Source of the DNA: Kribbella flavida DSM 17836
GTDB taxonomy: Bacteria; Actinomycetota; Actinomycetes; Propionibacteriales; Kribbellaceae
Assembly: GCF_000024345.1 (NCBI RefSeq)
Contig: NC_013729.1
Location: 1,984,001 to 2,048,000 of the forward strand
Direction: 5' to 3'
Length of the DNA stretch: 64,000 bases
Shown here: positions 1 through 9,668 of the stretch, piece after piece
Layout of the letters: the number at the start of each line of letters is the position of its first letter
Numbering within the stretch: position 1 is the first letter of the stretch
Translations under genes and position numbers: made by a program
The notes under the pieces: model-generated
Databases searched by the model: none
What the model saw: only the letters and a program-made list of their open reading frames with translations
Told to the model about the DNA's origin: nothing

Positions 1-20
1 AACCGTCGTACGGTTCCGGT

Positions 21-209
21 GTGGGAACGGCATGGATCGCGATCGTCGGCACGGTCATCGGCGCCGCCACGTCGTTCTTCTTCCAGCGGCCGACGCTCGA
101 CGAGCGGGGCGAAACGGTGCGCCACCGGCTCGACGAGTTCCTGGCGGCGGCGTCCGCGCAGGCCCTCGGGCACGCCCCGCAGCGACGAAGGCGCGTTCGG
201 GACATCTAG
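21..209 (+). CDS. Small membrane-anchored hypothetical protein, possibly truncated
   Basis: A 62-residue reading frame from a GTG start. It begins with one hydrophobic segment (about residues 2-20) followed by a charged, Arg-rich helix. The frame is open up to the window edge, so the true start may lie upstream. The stop codon TAG falls exactly where a MITE-like element begins (left inverted repeat from 209), which suggests the original C-terminus was lost to insertion. I do not recognise a family. Anchored cytoplasmic coiled-coil proteins of this kind are common in actinobacteria, but no function can be assigned. Confidence 0.35.
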   Translation: MGTAWIAIVGTVIGAATSFFFQRPTLDERGETVRHRLDEFLAAASAQALGHAPQRRRRVRDI

Positions 210-373
210 GGCGTGTTGATCAATTCCCTGCGTGCTGCGCGGCACCCGGCACGGCACCTCGCCGCACTGGAGCAAAGGCCACGATGGAAAAACATCGAGG
301 CCTTCACTCCAGCACGCCGAGCCACCGCACCGAGCACCTGCTCGCGACTGCAGGGAATCGATCAACACGGCCC
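209..373. mobile_element. MITE-like non-coding element with about 22-bp terminal inverted repeats
   Basis: The left end reads GGGCGTGTTGATCAATTCCC (from 209) and the reverse complement of the right end (351-373) reads GGGCCGTGTTGATCGATTCC, differing by one indel and one substitution over about 22 bp. The 165-bp interior has no convincing coding frame. The flanks are CTAG on the left and TTGG on the right, so no clean target duplication is visible. This is either a miniature element mobilised by a transposase elsewhere or a deleted insertion sequence that kept both ends. Confidence 0.55.
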
Positions 374-460
374 TTGGCACCGTCCGCGGCCGCACACGCC
401 GTGGCCGAAGTGTCCGACGAAGGTTGCGCCGTGCACTCAGCCCGTTCGGACGTAAGAACA

Positions 461-1294
461 CTAAGACGTGGCGAACAGGCCCGCGTGCTCGGCGACCCAC
501 TCCTGCAGGGTCCCGGCCGGACGGCCGGTGAGCCGCTCGACGGTGTCGGTGACCGTCGTTTCGTCGACGATGCCGTCGCCGAAGAAGCCGTCGATCGCGG
601 TTGCGTACGGCTCCGGCATCGCGGCGAGCAGCTCCGCCCGGGACTGCTCACGGGACAGCTCCACCGCCCGCAACGGCCGGCCGAGCGCCTCGGCGAGAAT
701 CGCGACCTGCTCCGCCGGCCGCACCGCGACCGGCCCGGTCAGCCGGTACGCCGTACCCGCGTGCCCGTCCTCGGTCAGCGCCCGGACGGCGACGTCGGCG
801 ATGTCGCCCGGGTGGATCGTCGAGACCGCCACCTCCGGGTACTGCACCCGGACCTCGTCGCCCGCGCGCAGCTGGTCGCGCCAGCGCAGGGTGTTCGACA
901 TGAAGGTGTTCGGCCGCAGAAAGGTCCAGTCCAGCCCGGACGCGCGGACCGCGTTCTCGGTCGCCAGGTGGTACGCCGCGATGGCGTTGTCCGTGTCGGT
1001 GCCGACCACCGAGCTGCTCGACAGCAGCACGATCCGGCCGACCCCGGCGGCCTTCGCGCCGGCGAGCAGCTCCTCGGTGCCGGCGTACCCGCTGAGCAGG
1101 AAGATGCCGCTGACACCCTCGAGCCCGGACAGGAACGTGGCCGGCTGGTTCAGGTCGCCGGGCAGCAGCTCGATTCCCTCGGGCAGCTCGCGCTCACTGC
1201 GGAGCAGCGCCTTGCCCGGGATCCCGCGCTCCGCCAGCTTGCGCACCACGGCACCGCCGGCGTTGCCCGAGGCGCCGGTCACCAGAAATGTCAT
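461..1294 (-). CDS. NmrA-like NAD(P)-binding SDR protein
   Basis: Protein of 277 residues with an N-terminal Rossmann nucleotide-binding loop (GASGNAG, residues 7-13), then the LSSSS strand and the AAYHLATENAVRASGLDWTF region typical of atypical short-chain dehydrogenases of the NmrA/QOR2 group. The classical YxxxK pair is replaced by a YHLATE context, as in NmrA-type sensors and quinone reductases. It is preceded by a strong AGGAGGT ribosome site. It lies 30 bp downstream of the phosphotransferase on the same strand, so the two may be co-transcribed. The substrate cannot be predicted; a redox sensor or quinone/enone reductase role is likely. Confidence 0.85.
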   Translation of the reverse strand: MTFLVTGASGNAGGAVVRKLAERGIPGKALLRSERELPEGIELLPGDLNQPATFLSGLEGVSGIFLLSGYAGTEELLAGAKAAGVGRIVLLSSSSVVGTDTDNAIAAYHLATENAVRASGLDWTFLRPNTFMSNTLRWRDQLRAGDEVRVQYPEVAVSTIHPGDIADVAVRALTEDGHAGTAYRLTGPVAVRPAEQVAILAEALGRPLRAVELSREQSRAELLAAMPEPYATAIDGFFGDGIVDETTVTDTVERLTGRPAGTLQEWVAEHAGLFATS

Positions 1295-1324
1295 CTGTAC
1301 CTCCTCGAAGTCGGCCTCACTCTG

Positions 1325-2548
1325 TCACCGCGCAGGGTCGAGCAGCCCCAGCCGCGCCGCGGCGCCGGTGGCAGCTCGGATCTCGGTCGCGGGGTCGTGC
1401 TCGTGGTAGATGCGCTCGTCCGGCTCGACGTTGTCGAGGAAGCGCTGGTAGGTGATCGCACCGAGCAGGTGGGTCAGCACGGCGATCGGCGGCAGCGCGC
1501 GCTCCGGGGAGCTGCCCGGCAGGTGCTGCTTCCACGCGGCGGTCCAGGTGGCGCGGGCGAGTTCCTGCTTGGTCTCGGGCAGGTAGTTGCAGAGCCGGTC
1601 GACGTCCGTGGCGGGATGACCGAGATAGCTGTCGGCCCAGTCGACGATCCGGCGGGTGGTGCCGTCCGAACGCCAGTTCCCGGGATGGAAGTCACCGTGC
1701 ACGAGCGTGATCGGCAGCCCGGCCGCCTCCAGCGCAGCAAGCAGGCCGGGCAGTGCGTCCACCAGTCGTCTGGCGCGGTCCAGGTCGGCCGCGGGCAGCT
1801 GGCGGCGTACGTCGCCGTCCAGGACGGCAGTGATCTCCCCGGCGACGTCCTGCGGCAGCAACCGCGGCGTTCCCAGCTGGTCCGCGTCCGCCGCGAGCGA
1901 CGCCTGGACGGCGACCCACCGGCTGACGACGTCGCGCAGGGTCTCGGGATCCGGCTCCCAGCAGTCGATGCCGGGAGCATGCTGGAGCAGGGACCACCGG
2001 TTCGCCAGGTCGACCCCCAGTACGCCGGGAGCGAGCGTCGCGTCGTACTGGTGGACGTGCTGGATGACATCGGCGTCGACGCCGAGGAAGCGGCTGGTGG
2101 CCTTCGCCCAGGCGCCGCCGTCGGGCGTGGAGAAGCGGAGCAGGCAGGACAGGTTCCACGTCTTCACCTGGGTGGGTTCGGCCGGTCCGATGATGCTCTG
2201 CGCCCAGGTGGCCAGGCGGTGCGGGCCGTCGACCTCGGCCCAGGTCGCCCGGAGCGGATGCGGCGTGACGATGTCCGGCCACTCGGGCAGCGGTGTCGGG
2301 TCGAGCACGCCCGGACGCGGGTCCGCGGCGGCCTGGACGTGGTAGACCACGCGACCGCCGTGGCCGCGCTCCGCCTCGTCGGCGTGCACCAGCCGCAGCA
2401 CGACCGTCGGTACGCCGAGCAGCCGGTCGAGGTACGCGGTGGTCGCCTCGATCTCCGACCACCACGGCCGGTCCGCCACGAACGCCGGCGCCCGGCCGAC
2501 GTACCGGTCGCCGACGCTGACCAGCGCCTCCACCGTCTTGCTGTCCAT
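1325..2548 (-). CDS. APH-type phosphotransferase family protein
   Basis: A 407-residue protein whose C-terminal half carries the kinase-like catalytic loop HGDFHPGN (about residues 283-290) and the metal-binding VDWAD motif about ten residues later. These mark the aminoglycoside phosphotransferase/choline kinase fold. The N-terminal 150 residues are a less conserved extension rich in Trp and acidic residues. Members phosphorylate small hydroxylated substrates such as antibiotics, sugars or choline; the substrate here is unknown. It lies 72 bp after the tyrosyl-tRNA synthetase and before the NmrA-like gene. Nothing in the sequence proves antibiotic resistance. Confidence 0.82.
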   Translation of the reverse strand: MDSKTVEALVSVGDRYVGRAPAFVADRPWWSEIEATTAYLDRLLGVPTVVLRLVHADEAERGHGGRVVYHVQAAADPRPGVLDPTPLPEWPDIVTPHPLRATWAEVDGPHRLATWAQSIIGPAEPTQVKTWNLSCLLRFSTPDGGAWAKATSRFLGVDADVIQHVHQYDATLAPGVLGVDLANRWSLLQHAPGIDCWEPDPETLRDVVSRWVAVQASLAADADQLGTPRLLPQDVAGEITAVLDGDVRRQLPAADLDRARRLVDALPGLLAALEAAGLPITLVHGDFHPGNWRSDGTTRRIVDWADSYLGHPATDVDRLCNYLPETKQELARATWTAAWKQHLPGSSPERALPPIAVLTHLLGAITYQRFLDNVEPDERIYHEHDPATEIRAATGAAARLGLLDPAR

Positions 2549-2620
2549 CCCGGTCCTTCCGTCGACGTGCTGTCCCGATGGTCGGGCAATCCGCGTCGCC
2601 GCGCGCGCGAATTTCGGCGC

Positions 2621-3823
2621 TCAGGCCCGGCGGACGCGGTGCCAGGTGCGTTTGCCGGACCGGACGACCGTGCCGCCGGCCGGCTCGACGCGGGCCTCGG
2701 CGTCCGTCAGCTTGACGCCGCCGACGCTGACCGCGCCCTGCCGGAGCAGCCGCCTCAACTCCGACCTGCTGTCGCGTGGGCGCAGCGCCTCCAGCAGTTC
2801 GAGCGCGGTCAGCGGCGCGGGGCCGATCACCACCTCCGGCATGTCGTCCGGCTGCGCCCGGTCCGAGAACACCCGGTGGAACGCCTCCAGCTCGGCCTTC
2901 GCCGCGCCGGCACCGTGGTACCGGGTGACCACCGCGGCAGCGAGCTTCAGCTTCGCGTCCCGGGCGGCCGGACCGCCGACGGCCGCCGAACTGCCGAGCG
3001 CGGCGACGGTGCCTAGCGGGAGCTCGGTGTAGACCCGGGCGTAGGTCTCGACCAGCTCGTCGGGCAGGCTCATGAGCTTGCCGAACTTGTCCCGCGGCGA
3101 GTCGGTCAGCGCGATGTAGTTGTTCAGCGACTTCGACTGCTTCGGCCCGCCGTCGAGGCCCGGCGTGATCGTGCTGGTGATCACCACCTGCGGCTCCGCG
3201 CCGAGGCGCTGCTGGAAGTGCCGCCCGAGCTGCTCGTTGAACAGCTGGTCCGACCCGACGACGGTGAGGTCGCTGCGCATCGCGAAGCTGTCGTAGCCCT
3301 GCAGCACCGGGTACGACAGCTCGTGCAGCGCGATCTCGCGGCCGGCCGCGACCCGGGCCCGGAACATGTCGCGGGCCATCAGCTGTGCCTGGGTCACGTG
3401 CGCGAACAGCCCGAGCAGCGTGGCGACGTCCATCGCGCCGTACCACTCGGAGTTGCGGCGTACCTCGAAGACGTCCGGGTCGGTGCGCAGGACCAGTGAG
3501 ACCTGCTCGAGAAACGCCGCGGCGTTCAGCTCGATCTGCTCCGGCGACAGCGCCGGGCGGGTTTCGCTGCGGCCGGTCGGGTCACCGATCCGGGTGGTCA
3601 GGTCACCGAGCAGGAACACCACCCGGTGGCCGAGGTCCTGCAGGGCGCGCATCATCCACAGGTTCACCGCGTGGCCGAGATGCAGCTCTGGCGCGGTGCA
3701 GTCCACGCCGTACTTGATCCGCAGCGGCCGGCCGGACGCCAGCCGGGTGCGCAGGTCGGCCTCGCCGACGACGGTGTCGGTGGTGCGCCGCAACCGGTCG
3801 ATCACGGCCTGGGCGTCGGTCAT
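2621..3823 (-). CDS. tyrS: Tyrosine--tRNA ligase
   Basis: A 400-residue class I aminoacyl-tRNA synthetase that charges tRNA-Tyr. The HIGH-type signature is HLGH (about residues 48-51) in a GVDCTAPELHLGH context, and the KMSKS loop is KQSKS, as in the TyrZ-like branch rather than the KFGKS/T branch. An S4 RNA-binding domain closes the C-terminus. An upstream in-frame ATG would add 19 residues. I prefer the ATG at 3823 because it follows GAGGACCCCC and matches the family start. The preceding 200 bp form strong hairpins (separate entry), suggesting attenuation. Whether this is the only tyrosyl-tRNA synthetase of the genome cannot be seen here. Confidence 0.93.
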   Translation of the reverse strand: MTDAQAVIDRLRRTTDTVVGEADLRTRLASGRPLRIKYGVDCTAPELHLGHAVNLWMMRALQDLGHRVVFLLGDLTTRIGDPTGRSETRPALSPEQIELNAAAFLEQVSLVLRTDPDVFEVRRNSEWYGAMDVATLLGLFAHVTQAQLMARDMFRARVAAGREIALHELSYPVLQGYDSFAMRSDLTVVGSDQLFNEQLGRHFQQRLGAEPQVVITSTITPGLDGGPKQSKSLNNYIALTDSPRDKFGKLMSLPDELVETYARVYTELPLGTVAALGSSAAVGGPAARDAKLKLAAAVVTRYHGAGAAKAELEAFHRVFSDRAQPDDMPEVVIGPAPLTALELLEALRPRDSRSELRRLLRQGAVSVGGVKLTDAEARVEPAGGTVVRSGKRTWHRVRRA

Positions 3824-4000
3824 CAGGGGGTCCTCTCGGGACGGAACGGCGAGAGGCCACGCAGCAGAGCCTCCCGGCAACGGAAAGAGGCAGGAACCCG
3901 GATGGTTCCTGCCTCGGAGGCTCTGGATCGGACGCGACAGTGGGGACTACGAAGTGCCGGCTCCTCCCAGAGCCGGTCGATACGCCACCCACTGCGTCGT
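3824..4000 (-). promoter_or_regulatory. Structured 5' leader of tyrS (attenuator-like)
   Basis: Read on the minus strand, the leader first forms a long stem pairing 3988-3998 with 931-944 of the same kilobase (3931-3944), with an apical 7-bp hairpin (CCGGCTC/GAGCCGG at 3957-3976). It then forms a perfect 12-bp hairpin GAGGCAGGAACC/GGTTCCTGCCTC (3887-3898 with 3904-3915) followed by TTTCC. That hairpin is nested inside an outer 9-bp stem (3866-3874 with 3916-3924). This is a terminator-like element about 60 nt before the start codon. A T-box is an obvious candidate for a synthetase gene, but I could not find a Tyr specifier codon on the 3' side of the internal loop or the canonical T-box sequence. 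Confidence 0.55.
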
Positions 4001-4040
4001 CACGAGCCAAGGCTAACAGCACCGGGCTAGGCTCTGCCTG

Positions 4041-4607
4041 GTGGAGACGGAGAAGGTCGTCCTGGTGGACGAGGCGGGCCGGGCGATCGGCAGCCAGGAC
4101 AAGGCGACGGTGCACCACCGGTCGACGCCCCTGCATCTGGCGTTCTCCAGCTACGTGCTCGACCGGCAGGACCGGTTGCTGCTGACCCAGCGGGCGCACT
4201 CGAAGACCACCTGGCCGGGTGTCTGGACGAACAGTTGCTGCGGGCATCCGTTGCCGGGCGAACCGCTGGCCGACGCGGTCCGCCGCCGGCTCGGCGACGA
4301 GCTGGGCGTCGTACCGGACGACGTCGAGCTGGTGCTGCCGGAGTTCCGGTACCGCGCGGAGATGCCGGCCGGCATCGTCGAGAACGAGCTCTGCCCGGTC
4401 TACCGGGTGCGGTGGTCGGGGGATCCGTCGCCGGACCCGGCCGAGGTCGCGGCGTACGAGTGGGTGGAGTGGTCGCAGGTCGGCGCCCGCCCGGGGCTGT
4501 CACCCTGGTGCGAGCTGCAGCTGGCCGCGTTGTCCGGCCTCGGCCCGACGCCCGCCGACTGGCCGGTCGCCGATCCCGAACTGCTTCCCCCGGCCGCTAA
4601 GGCCTGA
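4041..4607 (+). CDS. idi: Isopentenyl-diphosphate delta-isomerase, type 1
   Basis: A 188-residue Nudix-fold enzyme interconverting isopentenyl and dimethylallyl diphosphate for isoprenoid synthesis. The catalytic cysteine lies in TNSCCGHP, the metal-binding histidines are in [12 protein letters not shown], and the catalytic glutamate is in [10 protein letters not shown]. These are all the residues that define type 1 enzymes. The start is GTG. It diverges from tyrS, and its last 11 bp overlap the convergent end of the ketopantoate reductase-like gene. No other isoprenoid gene is adjacent; a prenyl-reductase-like gene occurs much later (40.2 kb). Confidence 0.95.
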   Translation: METEKVVLVDEAGRAIGSQDKATVHHRSTPLHLAFSSYVLDRQDRLLLTQRAHSKTTWPGVWTNSCCGHPLPGEPLADAVRRRLGDELGVVPDDVELVLPEFRYRAEMPAGIVENELCPVYRVRWSGDPSPDPAEVAAYEWVEWSQVGARPGLSPWCELQLAALSGLGPTPADWPVADPELLPPAAKA

Positions 4608-5592
4608 GTTCGCGGTAGAGCTGCTCGCCGGTCCAGGCTCGCCGCGGCCCGGCCTGGGCCTGCCGGATCAGCGCGACGAGTCTGCTGTTGACCGGCGCCG
4701 CCCGCCCCAGGGACTCGGCGAGCCGGACGACTTCGCCGTTCAGGTAGTCGATCTCGGTACGCCGTCCGGCCTGCAGGTCCTCCCACAGCGAGCTCCGGGC
4801 GTGCGGGTCGATGGCCAGCATCTTCGCGGCCACCCGACGGAACAGGAGGTCGGGCAGCCGCAGCACCGTGGGGATCCGGTGCGGCGGCAGCGCCATCAGC
4901 TGTGCCGGCTTGATCCCTTGCAGAGCAAGAAGTTCGAGGGTCTCGGTCTGCGCGGCCGCCAGGCAGCGGCGGTAGGCACGCTGCGACAACTGGTCGCGCA
5001 ACGGCAGGTCGGACAGCGCGTTGACCGGGTTGTTCAGGTTGAGCAGGAGCTTCGCCCACTGCACCGGCAGGATGTCCGCGTGCTGGGTCAGCGGCAGCCC
5101 GGCCCGCTCGAACACCTCCACGTACGGCGCGATCGCCGCGTGCTGCTGGACGTCGAGCCCGCCTTCGGTGCCCTGGTGGAAAGCGCCACCGCCCTTGGTG
5201 AGCACGTTGAACGGCACCATGCCGGTGAGCACGAGCTGCTCCGGCAGCCGCTCGCGCAGCAGGTCGCCGTTGCGGATGCCGTTCTGGAAGCTGACCACGA
5301 CTGTGCCGGGCTCCAGCACCTCGGCCAGTTCGGCGGCCGCGGTGTCGGTGGCGGCCGACTTCACCGTCACCAGCACCAGGTCGGCCTCGGCAGCCGCGGC
5401 CGGGATCGTCTCGAAACGTACGTCGGTGACCCGGAGGTCGGCACCTCGGTAGTCGGTCAGGTGCAGCCCGTGCTCAGCGACCTCGTCGGCGACCCGCTGC
5501 CGCCCGACGAGCACGACGTCCGCGCCACCGGCCACCAGCCGCCCACCGACGTAGCACCCGATCCCGCCGGCGCCGTACACCGCGATCGTCAT
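4597..5592 (-). CDS. Ketopantoate reductase family protein (ApbA/PanE-like)
   Basis: A 331-residue protein starting with the NADP-binding loop [19 protein letters not shown], followed by conserved VTVKSAAT and VVSFQNGI segments. The C-terminal helical domain contains [13 protein letters not shown], which holds the catalytic lysine and the KxxxN...N signature of 2-dehydropantoate 2-reductases. I chose the ATG at 5592, preceded by GAGGGGAGAGCAGG, over an in-frame upstream GTG. The genomic panE for coenzyme A synthesis is often elsewhere in actinobacteria, and many paralogues act on other 2-oxo acids, so the exact substrate is open. Confidence 0.85.
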   Translation of the reverse strand: MTIAVYGAGGIGCYVGGRLVAGGADVVLVGRQRVADEVAEHGLHLTDYRGADLRVTDVRFETIPAAAAEADLVLVTVKSAATDTAAAELAEVLEPGTVVVSFQNGIRNGDLLRERLPEQLVLTGMVPFNVLTKGGGAFHQGTEGGLDVQQHAAIAPYVEVFERAGLPLTQHADILPVQWAKLLLNLNNPVNALSDLPLRDQLSQRAYRRCLAAAQTETLELLALQGIKPAQLMALPPHRIPTVLRLPDLLFRRVAAKMLAIDPHARSSLWEDLQAGRRTEIDYLNGEVVRLAESLGRAAPVNSRLVALIRQAQAGPRRAWTGEQLYRELRP

Positions 5593-5653
5593 CCTGCTCT
5601 CCCCTCGGCTCCCAGCTGCAGTATGGGGGACCACCGGTTGCGGCCGGACACGG

Positions 5654-5686
5654 AAACCGCCTGACCGCGCGGGGCGGTCAGGCGGT
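5654..5686 (-). terminator. Intrinsic terminator-like hairpin after the amphi-Trp gene
   Basis: A perfect 13-bp stem (ACCGCCTGACCGC at 5656-5668 with GCGGTCAGGCGGT at 5674-5686) with a 5-nt loop, followed on the minus strand by TTTCC. It sits 15 bp past the stop codon of the amphi-Trp gene. Confidence 0.7.
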
Positions 5687-5700
5687 GGGGTGGTGGGGGA

Positions 5701-5958
5701 TCAGACCTCGGCGTCGTCGGTCTCGGGGGCGGCGGCCTCGGCGTCGGCGAGCTTCCACTTCAGCTGGAACTCGACCTCTTCCTCGTCGTCGCCCCGCTCG
5801 TGCTCGACGCTGATCTGCGCGTTCCTCGGCACCGTGAACCGCTCACCGGCGATCTGGATCCGGAACGGCTTGCCGGCCTCCAGCGCGTCGGCCAGCCGGC
5901 GGAGCTTGGCCGCGAAGTCCTCGACCGAGTACGTGCGTTCGACATCTCTCTCACTCAT
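5701..5958 (-). CDS. Amphi-Trp domain-containing small protein
   Basis: An 85-residue acidic protein starting MSERDVERTYSVEDFAAKLR, with a middle block GKPFRIQIAGERFTVPRNAQ and the EVEFQLKWKL strand. This pattern matches the small amphi-Trp family found in archaea, halotolerant bacteria and actinobacteria, where a tryptophan-containing amphipathic strand ends the domain. The function is unknown. The C-terminus is an Ala/Glu/Asp tail. The ATG at 5958 fits the family length better than the upstream ATG at 5967. It is a single-gene unit with its own terminator. Confidence 0.8.
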   Translation of the reverse strand: MSERDVERTYSVEDFAAKLRRLADALEAGKPFRIQIAGERFTVPRNAQISVEHERGDDEEEVEFQLKWKLADAEAAAPETDDAEV

Positions 5959-6068
5959 GCCGCCCATCCTGGCAGCCGACCGGGCGACCGGGCCGTCGCC
6001 GCGGGCCGAAATCCGGGTCCGCCGGAAAATCCGGTGCGGGCCGGACCCTGGTGTCCTACCGTGAGGCC

Positions 6069-6092
6069 ATGGCTACTTGCCTCTGTGTCTAG
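6069..6092 (+). CDS. Cys-containing leader mini-ORF upstream of the ABC-F gene
   Basis: An ATG-started 7-codon frame, M-A-T-C-L-C-V then TAG, lies 63 bp before the ABC-F start. GTGAGG sits just upstream of its ATG, though the spacing is tight. Short upstream frames in front of ABC-F genes often work as translational sensors of stalled ribosomes, and cysteine-rich leader peptides control sulfur genes in mycobacteria. Two cysteines in seven codons is far above the background for this genome. Translation and function are inferred only. Confidence 0.45.
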   Translation: MATCLCV

Positions 6093-6155
6093 CTGCGCGA
6101 CCCGCTTCCGTACCCGAAGTGTGTCCGCAAGTCTTCACAGAGAGTAACCATCAAC

Positions 6156-7754
<1,599 letters not shown>

Positions 7755-7758
7755 GCAG

Positions 7759-8043
7759 TCAGAGGCGCTCGAGCAGGTGCACGGTGATCTCGTCCCCGGG
7801 GGCCTTGCCGAGGCGGTCCCGCAGGTCGGCCTTGACCGGCAGCTTGTGAGTGCCGTCGCCGAGCGCCATGAACGAGCTGGAGAACGGGTGCCCGTCCATC
7901 GTGCCGCGGACCTTGACCAGGCCCCGGGTCCCGAAGAACTCGGCCGAGCCGGGCATCACGACGTACGTCCAGCCGCCCTTGGCGTCGCTCTTCTGCAGGG
8001 TTGCGGTGAACTTCTGGTCCAACGTGCCGGCCTTGCTGGTCAT
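7759..8043 (-). CDS. DUF1905 domain-containing protein
   Basis: A 94-residue protein with the DUF1905 pattern: [20 protein letters not shown], followed by the [24 protein letters not shown] beta-barrel strands and a closing [11 protein letters not shown] segment. This small double-psi-type barrel often accompanies YdeI/OmpD-associated domains. Its function is unknown. The ATG at 8043 follows AGGAGGAACCACG; longer in-frame extensions lack conserved sequence. It converges on the ABC-F gene with only a 4-bp gap. Confidence 0.85.
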   Translation of the reverse strand: MTSKAGTLDQKFTATLQKSDAKGGWTYVVMPGSAEFFGTRGLVKVRGTMDGHPFSSSFMALGDGTHKLPVKADLRDRLGKAPGDEITVHLLERL

Positions 8044-8157
8044 CGTGGTTCCTCCTCGTGCGGGGGGTGCTGTCACCCGGAGGTAGAAGCCGCCGCCGGC
8101 TTTTCGACATCCCGCGGTCACCATTCTCGCGCCGTCGCCGGGTGGCAGGATGGACCG

Positions 8158-8667
8158 GTGACGATCCGGGCGGGGCACCTGCACGACGTACCGGCGGTTC
8201 TGGCTCTGCTGGACGGCGCGACCGAGTGGCTCGTCGCGATCGGCCGCACCGACCAGTGGGGGACCGAGCCGCACTCCACGAACCCCCGGCGGGTCGAGCA
8301 GATCACCGGCTTCGCGGCCGACGGCGGACTCTGGATCGCCGAGCGTGACGGCGCTGTCGTCGGGGCACTGGCCGTCGGCGCGGCGATGCCGTACGTCCCG
8401 GCGGCGACCGAGCCGGAGCTGTACGTCCGGTTGCTGGTCACCGACCGGGCGGCCAAGGGCAGCGGGATCGGCACCGAACTGCTCGACCACGCGCTGGTGC
8501 TCGCCCGGCAGGCCGGGGTCGGGCTGGTCCGGGTCGACTGCTTCGCCGGCGGCGACGGAGCACTCGTCCGGTACTACGAGAAGCAGGGCTTCACCCGGAC
8601 CGAGTCGTTCGGCGTACCGGTCAAGGGGTCGGTGTGGCCGGGTCAGCTGCTGGCCCGGCGGGTGTGA
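8158..8667 (+). CDS. GNAT family N-acetyltransferase
   Basis: A 169-residue protein with a GNAT fold. The acetyl-CoA pyrophosphate loop is in the segment ending [18 protein letters not shown] (Q/RxxGxG/A-type), preceded by the strand LYVRLLVT and followed by [22 protein letters not shown], the standard motif B. The GTG at 8158 opens [11 protein letters not shown], the usual beginning of motif C. The substrate is unknown. The last 25 bp overlap the convergent cation-efflux gene. Confidence 0.85.
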   Translation: MTIRAGHLHDVPAVLALLDGATEWLVAIGRTDQWGTEPHSTNPRRVEQITGFAADGGLWIAERDGAVVGALAVGAAMPYVPAATEPELYVRLLVTDRAAKGSGIGTELLDHALVLARQAGVGLVRVDCFAGGDGALVRYYEKQGFTRTESFGVPVKGSVWPGQLLARRV

Positions 8668-9668
8668 CCGCGGTGAACGGCGCCGTGCGAGTCGCTGCAG
8701 TGCAGCTCCGGCGCTTCACCTGAGGCGTGGTCGACCTGCAGCGTCGAGTGGGTCAGGTGGTGCCGCTCGGCCAGCAGGGTCTCGATCTGGCCGCGGATCA
8801 GGTGGCAGTCGAGCCCTTCGCGGACCAGGACGTGCGCGGACGCGGCCGGCTCGCCCGAGGTGATCTGCCAGACGTGCAGGTCGTGCACCTCCACCACACC
8901 GGGGATGCAGCACAGCTCCTTGCCCAGCGCTGCCGGGTCCAGTCCGGCCGGCGCGGCCTCCAGGAAGATCCGGCCGGAGTCGCGGACCAGGCCGAGGCCG
9001 GCCTTGAGCATCAGCGCCGCCACGATCAGCGCGGCGATCGGGTCCGCCCGGGTGAAGCCGGTGAGCAGCACGACCAGGCCGGCGGCCGCGGTGGCGATGA
9101 AGGCGAACAGGTCGTTCAGGATGTGTTGGTAGGCGCCTTCGACGTTCAGGCTGGTGCGGTTCGCCCGGCTGATCAGCCAGGTGGCGGCGAGGTTGACGAA
9201 GATGCCGACCACCCCGGTGACCAGGACCAGGCCGCCCTCGACCTCGGGCGGGTGGATCAGCCGCTCGACCGACTCGTAGACGAAAAACGCGGCCAGCAGC
9301 AGCAGGGTGATGCCGTTCGCCTGGGCGGACAGGATCTCGACCCGCTTGAAACCGAAGGTGAAGCCACCGGCCGGCGGCCGCGCGGCCAGCCGGATCGCGA
9401 TCAGGGCCAGCGCGATCGCGATCGCGTCGGTGAGCATGTGGGCCGCGTCGGTGATCAGCGCCAGCGACCCGGCCGCGAAGCCGACCACCACCTCGGCGGC
9501 CATGAACCCGACGATCAGCGCCAGCGCACCGCTCAGCAGCCGCCGGTCCGCGTCGGCGCTGACTCCGTGCCCGTGACCATGACCGTGCCCGTGCCGCAGG
9601 TCCTCCGCCGTACCGACGGCTGTCGCGGGGCGGGCGGCCTCCACCGGCTCCGGGCTGTGCCTGGTCAT
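8643..9668 (-). CDS. Cation diffusion facilitator family transporter (CzcD-like)
   Basis: A 341-residue inner-membrane metal/proton antiporter that exports divalent cations such as zinc, cadmium or cobalt. A His-rich stretch ([10 protein letters not shown], about residues 26-35) precedes six predicted membrane helices. The metal site pairs are visible as DAAHMLTD in helix 2 and HILNDLFAF in helix 5. The cytoplasmic C-terminal domain includes [12 protein letters not shown], a hallmark of the family. It overlaps the ArsR-type repressor gene by 4 bp, so the two are translationally coupled and the repressor presumably senses the exported metal. Confidence 0.93.
   Translation of the reverse strand: MTRHSPEPVEAARPATAVGTAEDLRHGHGHGHGHGVSADADRRLLSGALALIVGFMAAEVVVGFAAGSLALITDAAHMLTDAIAIALALIAIRLAARPPAGGFTFGFKRVEILSAQANGITLLLLAAFFVYESVERLIHPPEVEGGLVLVTGVVGIFVNLAATWLISRANRTSLNVEGAYQHILNDLFAFIATAAAGLVVLLTGFTRADPIAALIVAALMLKAGLGLVRDSGRIFLEAAPAGLDPAALGKELCCIPGVVEVHDLHVWQITSGEPAASAHVLVREGLDCHLIRGQIETLLAERHHLTHSTLQVDHASGEAPELHCSDSHGAVHRGHTRRASS

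Noticed and set aside
32..3016. A 994-codon open frame on the plus strand
   Set aside because: It is an antisense shadow of the NmrA-like, phosphotransferase and tyrS genes, which have clear family motifs; high GC content keeps the opposite strand open.
3824..4000. Calling the tyrS leader a T-box riboswitch
   Set aside because: The canonical T-box sequence and a tyrosine specifier in the expected loop position are not visible; recorded only as an attenuator-like leader.
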